Origin: Oxalicibacterium solurbis
GTDB lineage: Bacteria > Pseudomonadota > Gammaproteobacteria > Burkholderiales > Burkholderiaceae_D
DNA: 64,000 nucleotides
Direction of reading: 5' to 3'
Assembly: GCF_014635845.1 (NCBI RefSeq)
Contig: NZ_BMDP01000002.1
Span: 310,001 to 374,000 of the forward strand
In this document: positions 51,275 through 59,508 of the stretch, in pieces
How the letters are laid out: each line of letters opens with the position of its first letter
Position numbering within the stretch: the first letter of the stretch is position 1
The notes under the pieces: model-generated
Databases searched by the model: none
Told to the model about the DNA's origin: nothing
Seen by the model: only the letters and a program-made list of their open reading frames with translations
Position numbers and translations under genes: made by a program

Positions 51275-53257
51275 ATGTCCGACATCGAGAGTTTCAAGCA
51301 GGAGCAGCGCGTTTTTGATCCGCCTGCCGATTTCGTCGCCAACGCGGCTATCAGCGGCATGGACGCTTATCGCGCAATGTGCGCGGAAGCGGAAGAAGAT
51401 TATGAAGGTTTCTGGGCACGTCTGGCCCAGCAGAATATTCAATGGACCAAGCCGTTCACCAAGCGGCTCGATGCGTCCAACGCACCGTTCTACAAATGGT
51501 TCGAGGACGGCGAACTGAACGTCGCCACCAATTGCCTGGATCGCCACCTGACCAACGGCAATGCCGACAAGACCGCGCTGATCTTCGAATCCGACGATGC
51601 CAAGGTCAGCAGCGTCACGTATCGTGAACTGTACGAGCGTGTCTGCAAGTTTGCCAACGGCTTGAAATCGCTCGGTGTGCAGAAGGGCGATCGCGTCGTC
51701 ATCTACATGCCGATGTCCATCGAAGGCATTTCCGCGATGCTGGCCTGCGCGCGCATCGGTGCCACGCACTCGGTCGTGTTCGGCGGCTTCTCCGCTAAAT
51801 CGCTGCAGGAACGCATCATCGATGCCGGTGCAGTTGCCGTGCTGACTGCCGATTACCAGGTGCGCGGCGGCCGCCAGTTGCCGTTGAAGGCTATTGTCGA
51901 CGAAGCGCTCGACATGGGCGGTTGCGACACAATCCGCAAGGTCATCGTCTATCAGCGTACGGGCGCGGACGTCAATTTCAACAAAGACCGCGATCTGTGG
52001 CTGCACGATCTGGTGGACGGACAGAAGGCCGAATGCGAACCGGTGCCGGTCGGTGCCGAGCATCCGCTGTTCATCCTCTACACGTCCGGTTCCACCGGCA
52101 AGCCGAAGGGTGTGCAGCATTCGTCCGGCGGTTATCTGTTGTGGTCGATGCTGACGATGAAATGGTCGTTCGACATCAAGCCGGAAGACATCTACTGGTG
52201 CACCGCCGATATCGGCTGGATCACCGGCCATACCTACGTAACCTATGGTCCGCTTGCTTGCGGCGCCACGCAGATCGTCTTCGAAGGTGTGCCGACTTAT
52301 CCAAACGCCGGCCGTTTCTGGGACATGGTGCAGCGTCACAAGATCAGCATCTTCTACACCGCACCGACTGCAATCCGTTCGCTGATCAAGGCATCCGAAG
52401 CCGATCCGAAAACGCATCCGCGCGAATACGATCTCTCCAGCCTGCGCCTGCTCGGCTCCGTCGGCGAACCGATCAATCCGGAAGCCTGGATGTGGTACTA
52501 CAAGAACGTCGGCGGCGAACGCTGCCCGATAGCTGATACCTTCTGGCAGACAGAAACCGGTGGTCACGTCATCACACCGCTACCGGGCGCGACGCCGATG
52601 GTGCCGGGCTCCTGTACGTTGCCGCTGCCGGGTATTGCCGCAGCGGTCGTCGATGATGCCGGCCACGATCTGCCGAACGGCAAGGGCGGCCTGCTCGTCA
52701 TCAAGAAGCCGTGGCCATCGATGATCCGCAATATCTGGAACGATCCGGAACGCTTCACGAAGAGTTACTTCCCGCAGGAACTGGGCGGCACCACGTATCT
52801 GGCCGGCGACGGCGCGATCCGCAACGAGGAAACCGGCTACTTCACTATCACCGGCCGTATCGATGACGTGCTCAACATCTCCGGTCACCGTTTGGGTACA
52901 GCCGAGATCGAATCCGCACTCGTCGCCAACCCGATCGTGGCCGAAGCCGCCGTCGTCGGCAAGCCGGACGACACCACCGGCGAATCGATCTGCGCCTTCG
53001 TGGTCCTCAAGCGTACCCGCCCGGAAGGTGACGATGCCAAGGCCATTGCGAAGGAACTGCGCGAATGGGTCGCCAAGGAAATCAGCCCGATCGCACGCCC
53101 GCGTGAAATTCGTTTCGGCGATAACTTGCCGAAGACTCGCTCCGGCAAGATCATGCGCCGGCTGTTGCGTGTGATCGCGAAGGACGAGGAAATCACGCAG
53201 GATATTTCCACGCTGGAGAATCCGGCGATTCTGGAGCAGCTCAAGCAGGCGCAATAA
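51275..53257 (+). CDS. acs: acetyl-CoA synthetase
   Basis: This 660-residue AMP-forming enzyme activates acetate to acetyl-CoA. Motifs: P-loop [14 protein letters not shown] near residue 270, [34 protein letters not shown], and [11 protein letters not shown] with Lys625 as the conserved, normally acetylation-controlled lysine. Length is standard. The ATG at 51275 has CGGAGGAGA upstream. A strong terminator follows. The phased GTAAG repeats upstream suggest tight transcriptional control. No actP or regulator gene is adjacent. Confidence 0.97.
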   Translation: MSDIESFKQEQRVFDPPADFVANAAISGMDAYRAMCAEAEEDYEGFWARLAQQNIQWTKPFTKRLDASNAPFYKWFEDGELNVATNCLDRHLTNGNADKTALIFESDDAKVSSVTYRELYERVCKFANGLKSLGVQKGDRVVIYMPMSIEGISAMLACARIGATHSVVFGGFSAKSLQERIIDAGAVAVLTADYQVRGGRQLPLKAIVDEALDMGGCDTIRKVIVYQRTGADVNFNKDRDLWLHDLVDGQKAECEPVPVGAEHPLFILYTSGSTGKPKGVQHSSGGYLLWSMLTMKWSFDIKPEDIYWCTADIGWITGHTYVTYGPLACGATQIVFEGVPTYPNAGRFWDMVQRHKISIFYTAPTAIRSLIKASEADPKTHPREYDLSSLRLLGSVGEPINPEAWMWYYKNVGGERCPIADTFWQTETGGHVITPLPGATPMVPGSCTLPLPGIAAAVVDDAGHDLPNGKGGLLVIKKPWPSMIRNIWNDPERFTKSYFPQELGGTTYLAGDGAIRNEETGYFTITGRIDDVLNISGHRLGTAEIESALVANPIVAEAAVVGKPDDTTGESICAFVVLKRTRPEGDDAKAIAKELREWVAKEISPIARPREIRFGDNLPKTRSGKIMRRLLRVIAKDEEITQDISTLENPAILEQLKQAQ

Positions 53258-53304
53258 GCGCGACAAGGCGAACCAATACAGCGAATTTAGTAAAGCCTGT
53301 TCAG

Positions 53305-53336
53305 AAAAAGCCGCCGTTCGATACGGCGGCTTTTTT
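53305..53336 (+). terminator. terminator of acs
   Basis: AAAAAGCCGCCGT (53305-53317) pairs with ACGGCGGCTTTTT (53323-53335), followed by T residues, 47 bases after the acs stop. Confidence 0.93.
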
Positions 53337-53366
53337 ATTGGTCATTGGCGTTGTGTGATAACCGGG

Positions 53367-53395
53367 TTGGGATGGCGTTAGATTTTCGTTATAAT
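53367..53395 (+). promoter_or_regulatory. promoter upstream of the tRNA-Ser remnant
   Basis: TTGGGA (53367-53372) and TATAAT (53390-53395) are spaced by 17 bases. The -10 and the following 40 bases resemble the leader of the intact tRNA-Ser gene (55008-55049). Confidence 0.7.
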
Positions 53396-53432
53396 TCTCG
53401 ACTTCGCCGTATTCATCGGTGAATCCGAATCA

Positions 53433-53486
53433 GGAAAGACGGATGTCGTAGGTAATCGCCTATCGGTATGCATCCTCCCTCCATCA
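53433..53486 (+). pseudogene. degenerate tRNA-Ser copy (deleted anticodon region)
   Basis: From TATAAT onward this stretch aligns with the intact tRNA-Ser(GGA) locus: shared CTTCGCC, ATCGG, CCGAATCAGG and GGATG in the leader and acceptor/D-arm start, then TAGGTAATCGCCTATCGG against the variable arm TAGGTTCATAGCCTATCGG, and a decayed T arm ending CCTCCCTCCATCA. About 37 bases covering most of the D arm and the whole anticodon arm are missing, so it cannot decode. Promoter and a downstream terminator remain, so a transcript of about 110 bases is possible. It is either a dead duplicate or a tRNA-derived small RNA. Confidence 0.65.
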
Positions 53487-53488
53487 AG

Positions 53489-53516
53489 AAAGGCCTCCAA
53501 TTGGGGAGGCCTTTTT
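53489..53516 (+). terminator. terminator after the tRNA-Ser remnant
   Basis: AAAGGCCTCC (53489-53498) pairs with GGAGGCCTTT (53505-53514) followed by further T residues, 69 bases before the gdhA start. Confidence 0.88.
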
Positions 53517-53584
53517 CACTTTTAAAACGATAATGTTTTGGGCGAGCTGCGTTTCGCACCATTTATCAAGAGCAAGGAAGGTCA

Positions 53585-54931
53585 ATGATGAAATATCAGC
53601 AGCCACAACAATTTCTGGATACCGTTGTCGCGCGCAATCCGGGGCAACCGGAATTCCTGCAGGCGGTCGGCGAAGTGATCGGAAGCGTCTGGTCCTACAT
53701 CGAGCAACATCCGCAATATGCGGAACATGGTTTGCTCGATCGTCTGGTGGAGCCGGAGCGCGTGATCATGTTCCGCGTGTCGTGGGTGGACGACCATGGT
53801 GAAGTGCAGGTGAATCGCGGCTACCGCATTCAGCATAATTCGGCGATCGGTCCGTACAAGGGCGGCATTCGTTTTCATCCATCGGTGAACTTGTCGATCC
53901 TGAAATTCCTGGGCTTCGAACAGACATTCAAGAATTCCCTGACGACGCTACCGATGGGCGGCGGCAAGGGCGGTGCCGACTTCGATCCGAAAGGCAAGAG
54001 CCCGGGTGAGGTCATGCGTTTTTGCCAGGCATTCATCAGCGAACTGTTTCGCCATATCGGCTCGGATACCGACATCCCTGCCGGCGATATCGGCGTGGGC
54101 CGTCGCGAAGTCGGCTATATGGCCGGCATGATGAAAAAACTGTCGAATCGTTCCGATTGCGTGTTTACCGGCAAAGGCCTGAGCTTTGGCGGCTCGCTAA
54201 TCCGTCCTGAAGCCACCGGATACGGTACCGTCTACTTTGCCGAGGAAATGCTGAAGAAAACCGGCCGCTCGCTGCAAGGCATGCGTGTCTCCGTTTCAGG
54301 TTCGGGCAATGTTGCACAATATGCGGTCGAAAAAGCCATACAACTGGGCGCCAAGGTCGTTACCGTTTCCGATTCGAGCGGCACGGTCGTGGACGAAGAC
54401 GGCTTTTCGCCGGAAAAACTGGCAATCCTGATGGAAGTGAAAAACCATCTCTATGGTCGCGTGAACCAGTATGCCGAACGCGTCGGTGCCAAATTCGTTG
54501 CAGGCGCCAATCCCTGGCACGTGCCTGTGGAGGTGGCGCTGCCATGCGCGACTCAGAACGAATTGCATGGCGAGGATGCGAAAACGCTGATCAAGAATGG
54601 TGTCATCTGCGTCGCGGAAGGCGCGAACATGCCTTCTACCATAGAAGCCGTCGAAGCCTTCGAACATGCCGGCGTTCTGTATGCGCCGGGGAAGGCCAGC
54701 AACGCCGGCGGCGTCGCCACTTCCGGCCTGGAGATGACGCAGAATGCGATGCGTCTGTCGTGGACGCGCGAAGAAGTGGATGCCCGTCTGCTGGAAATCA
54801 TGCAGGGCATTCATCGTTCCTGCGTTGAATACGGTACCGATGCTTCGGGGCGTGTGAATTATGTCAACGGTGCCAATATCGCTGGCTTCGTCAAGGTGGC
54901 GGATGCCATGCTGGCGCAAGGCGTTATTTGA
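53585..54931 (+). CDS. gdhA: glutamate dehydrogenase (hexameric, NADP-type)
   Basis: This 448-residue enzyme interconverts 2-oxoglutarate plus ammonia and glutamate. Motifs: GPYKGGIRFHPSVNLSILKF, PMGGGKGGADFDPKGKS with the catalytic Lys, DIPAGDIGVGRREVGYM, and the nucleotide fold GMRVSVSGSGNVAQYA. The length and N-terminus (about 50 residues before the core) are those of GdhA-type hexamers, usually NADP-specific. It lies between the tRNA-Ser remnant and the intact tRNA-Ser. The start is ATG 53585, with AAGGAAGG upstream; the next codon is also ATG. Confidence 0.96.
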   Translation: MMKYQQPQQFLDTVVARNPGQPEFLQAVGEVIGSVWSYIEQHPQYAEHGLLDRLVEPERVIMFRVSWVDDHGEVQVNRGYRIQHNSAIGPYKGGIRFHPSVNLSILKFLGFEQTFKNSLTTLPMGGGKGGADFDPKGKSPGEVMRFCQAFISELFRHIGSDTDIPAGDIGVGRREVGYMAGMMKKLSNRSDCVFTGKGLSFGGSLIRPEATGYGTVYFAEEMLKKTGRSLQGMRVSVSGSGNVAQYAVEKAIQLGAKVVTVSDSSGTVVDEDGFSPEKLAILMEVKNHLYGRVNQYAERVGAKFVAGANPWHVPVEVALPCATQNELHGEDAKTLIKNGVICVAEGANMPSTIEAVEAFEHAGVLYAPGKASNAGGVATSGLEMTQNAMRLSWTREEVDARLLEIMQGIHRSCVEYGTDASGRVNYVNGANIAGFVKVADAMLAQGVI

Positions 54932-54984
54932 GGATGGGCTTTCTTGTCTCTTTGCAGGGAAATTTCGTATTTTGCCAAGCGGGT

Positions 54985-55013
54985 TTAGCGTTTCTCTAAA
55001 CTTTTGCTATAAT
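54985..55013 (+). promoter_or_regulatory. promoter of tRNA-Ser
   Basis: TATAAT at 55008-55013 lies 37 bases before the tRNA; a weak -35 (TTAGCG, 54985-54990) is 17 bases upstream. Confidence 0.65.
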
Positions 55014-55049
55014 CCACGGCTTCGCCAAATCCATCGGCGAACCGAATCA

Positions 55050-55140
55050 GGAGAGATGGATGAGTGGTTTAAGTCGCACGCCTGGAAAGCGTGTATAGGT
55101 TCATAGCCTATCGGGGGTTCGAATCCCCCTCTCTCCGCCA
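55050..55140 (+). tRNA. tRNA-Ser (GGA)
   Basis: A 91-base class II tRNA: acceptor GGAGAGA/TCTCTCC, anticodon stem CACGC/GCGTG with loop CTGGAAA (anticodon GGA), a long variable arm (ATAGG/CCTAT), T arm GGGGGTTCGAATCCCCC, and encoded CCA. Its own promoter and terminator are visible. Confidence 0.97.
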
Positions 55141-55147
55141 GAAATGC

Positions 55148-55172
55148 AAAAGCCCGCAATGTGCGGGCTTTT
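55148..55172 (+). terminator. terminator of tRNA-Ser
   Basis: AAAAGCCCGCA (55148-55158) pairs perfectly with TGCGGGCTTTT (55162-55172), followed by more T residues. Confidence 0.93.
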
Positions 55173-55288
55173 TGTTTTGTGTGGACGTTCCGACGTTCCG
55201 ATGTGGCGATAGGGTCAATTACGAATCGGCTTCTGATCGGTCATCATTTAAATCGATGAGACATGCGCGAGCGATGACCGGATTTCAG

Positions 55289-55552
55289 TTAACGACGGCG
55301 ATAGCCGCCGGTCGATGGAGCGGGGCCGCGTTTTTCGATATGACGGAAGGTAACGCGCCCTTTGCTGAGATCGTACGGGGACATTTCGATAGAGACTTTG
55401 TCTCCGGCGAGGATGCGGATATGATTTTTCTTCATCTTGCCGGATGTGTAGGCAATCAGTTGATGTCCGTTTTCGAGATTGACGCGAAAACGCGAGTCGG
55501 GCAGTACTTCAGCGACAAGCCCCATCATTTCAAGCATTTCTTCTTTGGCCAT
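55289..55552 (-). CDS. infA: translation initiation factor IF-1, C-terminally extended type
   Basis: This 87-residue OB-fold protein matches IF-1 ([64 protein letters not shown]). It binds the 30S A site during initiation. Canonical IF-1 is 72 residues; here a basic tail ([15 protein letters not shown]) adds about 15. Many betaproteobacteria carry such a second infA away from the ribosomal operon, and the isolated location fits that. The start at 55552 is the Met before AKEE. Confidence 0.92.
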   Translation of the reverse strand: MAKEEMLEMMGLVAEVLPDSRFRVNLENGHQLIAYTSGKMKKNHIRILAGDKVSIEMSPYDLSKGRVTFRHIEKRGPAPSTGGYRRR

Positions 55553-55934
55553 GGCGTTTCCCAATGTTGGATACTGCATCTGTGGTCAGTGTCGGGCCGG
55601 TTTGCAAACCGTTCCTTCCGTCGACGTTAAAGCAGAATGCAGATAATGTTTAAAACCTTGCCCGACTTGAAAACACAGGCATGGCGCGAGGATGGCCACG
55701 TATCAGCGCGTTAGCTGCGCCGGATGGTGCGGAAACAAACTACAGGCGGTCGGCAGACGAGATGCGAGTAATGTGTGCCGAATAAGTGGAGAAACCGGAT
55801 CCTGCAATTCCGATTCTAGTGACGAAAGCATTTACTGTCAGTCCGACACTATACCAGAGTTGGTGGATGCTTGTTTCAGCCGGTGCCACCAATGCTTCGC
55901 GATCCGATAAATATCCTCAGGGCATGCGGGAAAG
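55553..55934. other. intergenic region, no convincing gene
   Basis: These 382 bases separate infA from the DUF1488-like gene. Possible frames lack ribosome sites and recognisable products. No RNA gene is seen. Confidence 0.45.
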
Positions 55935-56213
55935 TTACGTCGGATGCGGTTGGCTCACAAATGTGCTGGACGTCAATACCAGCGGCTTGTTAGGTACTCC
56001 GGCGGCAACCAGTCGTCGCGCCACACCGCTGATCCTGTTTTCAAAGGCGAGGAATACTTCTATCGTATCGATGCTGGTGTCGGTATTGGCTAATGCCGTC
56101 AATTGCTTCAGCGCCTCTTTCTTGATCAGGCATTCGTGCTTGATTGAATCGACTATTACGGTAAAAAGAACGCCGTCGTTAGTCTTGCGCGGTGCGGATT
56201 GATGCTGGTTCAT
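55935..56213 (-). CDS. DUF1488-like small protein
   Basis: This 92-residue protein has DGVLFTVIVDSIKHECLIKKEAL, then a helical part (QLTALANTDTSIDTIEVFLAFENRISGVARRLVAAG). This matches the DUF1488 pattern (beta start with an HxCxI-like segment, then helices). No function is known. The start at 56213 has ACAGGA eight bases upstream. Isolated between infA and the bd oxidase operon. Confidence 0.65.
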   Translation of the reverse strand: MNQHQSAPRKTNDGVLFTVIVDSIKHECLIKKEALKQLTALANTDTSIDTIEVFLAFENRISGVARRLVAAGVPNKPLVLTSSTFVSQPHPT

Positions 56214-56630
56214 GATGCATTCCTGTCGTGTTTTTGTATTACAAGCAGATGTGCGAACGCGTAGCAGTCTGGTAGGGCGTCTTGAAACCTCGGGGGGAAG
56301 AGGCATAAAAAAAACGCTGCGGGAATCTGAACCAGATCACCAGTTGGTGAAAATATTTGTCAACTTCAGTATGGCGCGCGACCTCATAAAAGAGATGAAT
56401 GCCTTGCGCCTATCAAATCCCACCGGACCACAATTGGTAAAGGGCAGTATAGGCGCAATGCGGACGATGGATGCTTTTCTTTTGGCACTATCAGTTACTT
56501 ATATTTATCTGAATAATGCGATGTCGTCGTATTTTTTGACGAGTGCTCCTGATTTCAAGACGGTGCTAGCTTTTTTCAGGATGAGACGTATCAGTAGGAT
56601 GTGTTGACTGAAACTGCTACGAAAACATGT
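56214..56630. other. A/T-richer intergenic region, no convincing gene
   Basis: These 417 bases between the DUF1488-like gene and the bd oxidase operon look lower in GC than the flanks. A 131-codon plus-strand frame from 56212 is discussed among the rejected items. Confidence 0.45.
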
Positions 56631-56780
56631 TCAGACGGTCATTCCAGCTGCATTCATTACCAGCCGGAGCAGCAGCGCGATCACGCCGAGCGCGAGCACG
56701 CTGCCAGCCCATATTGCTGCCATCCACCCCAGCCTTTTCCACACCGAAGAGGGTGCGGGTGTTCCCGATTGCGTTCGCAT
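56631..56780 (-). CDS. DUF2474 small bd-oxidase-associated membrane protein
   Basis: This 49-residue protein has one membrane span (MAAIWAGSVLALGVIALLLRLVM) after a short polar N-terminus (SSVWKRLGW). The DUF2474 family is encoded right after cydB-type genes and is probably a CydX-like accessory subunit. The start overlaps the cydB stop by one base (TGATG), so it is translationally coupled. Confidence 0.85.
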   Translation of the reverse strand: MRTQSGTPAPSSVWKRLGWMAAIWAGSVLALGVIALLLRLVMNAAGMTV

Positions 56781-57787
56781 CAGTGATATCCCTCTCCAGG
56801 TTTGATCTTGCCGCGAAATACATAGTAGGACCACACCGTGTACATGAGAATGACCGGGATGATCAGCAGTGCGCCGACCATCGTAAAACCCTGGCTTTGC
56901 GGCGGTGACGACGCTTGCCATATGTCGATCGATGGCGGAACGATGTTGGGAAACAGGCTGATGCCTAATCCGCTGTACGAGAGAAAGACCAGGATCAGCG
57001 TCAGTACAAAGGGCATCAGGTGGGCACCGTTTCTGATCGATCGCAGCAGCATCCAGGAACAGACTGCGACCAGCAGCGGCACTGGGGCAAACCAGAAGAT
57101 GTTCGGAAAGCTGAACCAGCGCGCAGCGATTCGTGCATCGTTCAGCGGAGTCCAGATACTGATGATGGCAATGGTCGCCAGCAACGCCCACACCAGCCAA
57201 CGTGTAATCGCATAGGCACGGCGCTGCAGCGCGTGTTCGGTACGCCAGATCAGCCAGGTGCTGCCCAGCAGCGCAAACGCAATCAGCAGGCCGCAGCCGG
57301 TGAAGATCGAGAATGGAGAAATCCAGTCGAACGCACCGCCTGCGAAGACATTGTTTTCCACTGGAATGCCCTGAATGTAGGCGCCGAGGATCATGCCCTG
57401 AAAGAAGGTGGCAGCAATCGAGCCGCCGATGAATGCCTTGTCCCAGAAATGCCGTTCGTGCTCCAACGCCTTGAACCGGAATTCGAATGCCACGCCGCGA
57501 AAGATCAGGCCCAGCAGCATCAGGATGATCGGCAGATAGAAGGCCGACAGGATCACCGAATACGCAACCGGGAATGCGGCCAGCAGGCCGGCGCCGCCGA
57601 GCACCAGCCATGTCTCGTTACCGTCCCATACCGGCGCCACGGTATTCATCATCGCGTCGCGCTCTTCCTTCTCCTTGAAGAACGGATACAGGATGCCGAG
57701 GCCGAGATCGAAGCCATCCATCACCACATACATCATGATGCCGAACAGGATGATGATGGCCCAAATGAGGGGAAGATCGATACCCAT
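56780..57787 (-). CDS. cydB: cytochrome bd-type quinol oxidase subunit II
   Basis: This 335-residue protein has eight or nine membrane spans. It starts with PLIWAIIILFGIMMYVVMDGFDLGLGILYPFF and has APVWDGNETWLVLGGAGLLAAFP, the CydB signature, and LIFRGVAFEFRFK. It pairs with subunit I to reduce O2 with quinol. Its start is 4 bases after the cydA stop, and its stop overlaps the DUF2474 gene. The family context (short subunit I, DUF2474) points to the cyanide-insensitive (CioB) type. Confidence 0.94.
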   Translation of the reverse strand: MGIDLPLIWAIIILFGIMMYVVMDGFDLGLGILYPFFKEKEERDAMMNTVAPVWDGNETWLVLGGAGLLAAFPVAYSVILSAFYLPIILMLLGLIFRGVAFEFRFKALEHERHFWDKAFIGGSIAATFFQGMILGAYIQGIPVENNVFAGGAFDWISPFSIFTGCGLLIAFALLGSTWLIWRTEHALQRRAYAITRWLVWALLATIAIISIWTPLNDARIAARWFSFPNIFWFAPVPLLVAVCSWMLLRSIRNGAHLMPFVLTLILVFLSYSGLGISLFPNIVPPSIDIWQASSPPQSQGFTMVGALLIIPVILMYTVWSYYVFRGKIKPGEGYH

Positions 57788-57790
57788 CGT

Positions 57791-59224
57791 TTAGCTCCTC
57801 TGCGAAAGGGAATGTGCGCCGGGTTTGGCGGCAGCAGCGGCGGATAGCGGACGCATCTGCTGTTGATGCTGGCCGGGGCCGCCGCCTTCCGGCTCGTCGC
57901 TTTCATTCGGTCTGGGGCCGACGCGCACCAGACGCATCAGGTAACCGATGCCGGTACCGAAGACGGCGAAATAGACGATGACGAACAGCACCAGCGTCAG
58001 GCCGAGCTGATCGGCGCTGTGGCGCGATACCGAATCGGCTGTGCGCAATACGCCGTAGACAGTCCATGGTTGTCGCCCGATCTCGGTCGTGTACCAGCCG
58101 GCGAGGATGGCGATCAGGCCCGCTGGCCCCATCAGCACCGCGCAACGCAAGAACGTGCGGTTGCGCCACAAACTGCCACGCCGATACAGGAGCATGCCGA
58201 TGATGCCGAGCAGGATCATGCAAATGCCCAGGCCGACCATGACACGGAAGGTCCAGAATACGATGGTCGAATTGGGGCGATCTTCTTTGGCGAAATCCTT
58301 CAGACCGGGAATTTCACCATCCCATTCGTGAGCCAGAATCAGGCCGCCGAGCCGCGGTATTTCGATGGCGAAGCGCGTTTCTTCACGCTGCATGTCGGGC
58401 AGGCCGAACAGAATCAGCGATGTGCCGGGATGGCCATCGTCTTGCCAGTGGCCTTCGATCGCGGCAATCTTGGCCGGCTGATGTTTCAGCGTGTTGAGGC
58501 CGTGGGCATCGCCGATGATTGCCTGTATCGGCGCGACGATGGCGATCATCAGCAAGCCCATGACGACCATTTTTCGAATGGCCGGATTATCGTTGCCGCG
58601 CAGCAGATGCCAGGCACCCGATGCGACGACGAACAGTGCGGTCGCAAGAAAAGCGGCGACGCTCATGTGCATCAGGCGATACGGAAACGATGGATTGAAG
58701 ATGACCTGCAGCCAGTCGGTCGGCACGACGCGGCCGTCGACGATGTCGTAGCCTTGCGGCGTGTGCATCCAGCTGTTCGACGCGATGATCCAGGTAGTGG
58801 AAATCAAGGTGCCGACGGCGACGGCGGCGGTTGAGAAGAAGTGCAGTTTTTCGCCGACGCGGTGCCAGCCGAACAGCATCACGCCGAGAAAACCTGCTTC
58901 GAGAAAGAAAGCCGTCAGTACCTCATATGCGAGCAACGGCCCGGTGATCGAGCCGGCAAAGTCGGAAAAATAGCTCCAGTTGGTGCCGAACTGATAAGCC
59001 ATCACGATGCCGGATACGACCCCCATGCCGAAGTTGACCGCGAAGATTTGTAACCAGAAGTGATAGAGATCGCGATACACCTGGTTGCGCGTGCGCAGCC
59101 AGCATGCTTCCAGTACGGTCAGATAGCTCGCCAGCCCGATCGTGATGGCGGGAAAGATGATGTGGAAAGAAATGGTGAATCCGAACTGGATTCGTGCAAG
59201 CTCAAGAGCAGACAGGCCGAACAT
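57791..59224 (-). CDS. cydA: cytochrome bd-type quinol oxidase subunit I
   Basis: This 477-residue protein has about nine membrane spans and binds haems b558, b595 and d. It opens LSALELARIQFGFTISFHIIFPAITIG with the haem-ligand His, and has GRQPWTVYGVLRTADSVS, the conserved Q-loop-end signature. The length is short compared with E. coli CydA (522), implying a short Q-loop as in cyanide-insensitive CioA. It ends in a Gly/Gln/Pro-rich cytoplasmic tail. It heads the operon cydA-cydB-DUF2474; no FNR/ArcA box is obvious upstream. Confidence 0.94.
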   Translation of the reverse strand: MFGLSALELARIQFGFTISFHIIFPAITIGLASYLTVLEACWLRTRNQVYRDLYHFWLQIFAVNFGMGVVSGIVMAYQFGTNWSYFSDFAGSITGPLLAYEVLTAFFLEAGFLGVMLFGWHRVGEKLHFFSTAAVAVGTLISTTWIIASNSWMHTPQGYDIVDGRVVPTDWLQVIFNPSFPYRLMHMSVAAFLATALFVVASGAWHLLRGNDNPAIRKMVVMGLLMIAIVAPIQAIIGDAHGLNTLKHQPAKIAAIEGHWQDDGHPGTSLILFGLPDMQREETRFAIEIPRLGGLILAHEWDGEIPGLKDFAKEDRPNSTIVFWTFRVMVGLGICMILLGIIGMLLYRRGSLWRNRTFLRCAVLMGPAGLIAILAGWYTTEIGRQPWTVYGVLRTADSVSRHSADQLGLTLVLFVIVYFAVFGTGIGYLMRLVRVGPRPNESDEPEGGGPGQHQQQMRPLSAAAAAKPGAHSLSQRS

Positions 59225-59307
59225 GATGCGTCCTTTGATGACACCTCGTTGGAAAACCTGAAACTCATTCTAGGCAGCAAAACACATAATGTGTAGTGGG
59301 CATAAAG

Positions 59308-59329
59308 CCCTAGGACATATGGTCCTGGG
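59308..59329. promoter_or_regulatory. imperfect inverted repeat upstream of cydAB
   Basis: CCCTAGGAC (59308-59316) and GTCCTGGG (59322-59329) are near-perfect complements separated by five bases, about 84 bases before cydA and 180 before the divergent gene. It may be an operator for either. Confidence 0.4.
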
Positions 59330-59508
59330 TCAATTCGACTCAGATGTTTCTCGTCGGCATGTATTCTTGCGTTCAGCGGTATTTCGGCGCTTTACACTTT
59401 GTTGCGATTCAGAAAAACGGAGGAGGAACTCCCCATGTTGCATGGGCCTCGAAATGACAAGATGAATCTCATCGGTTCGATTCATTAGTTCGATACAAAG
59501 GAGTCATC

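Noticed and set aside
56212-56607. A 131-codon plus-strand frame divergent from the DUF1488-like gene
   Set aside because: It starts inside the start region of the opposite gene, has no ribosome site, and the product shows no coherent domain; only a weak hydrophobic patch.
59225-59508. FNR/ANR box (TTGAT-N4-ATCAA) upstream of cydA
   Set aside because: No match close to consensus in this gap; only the unrelated inverted repeat is seen.
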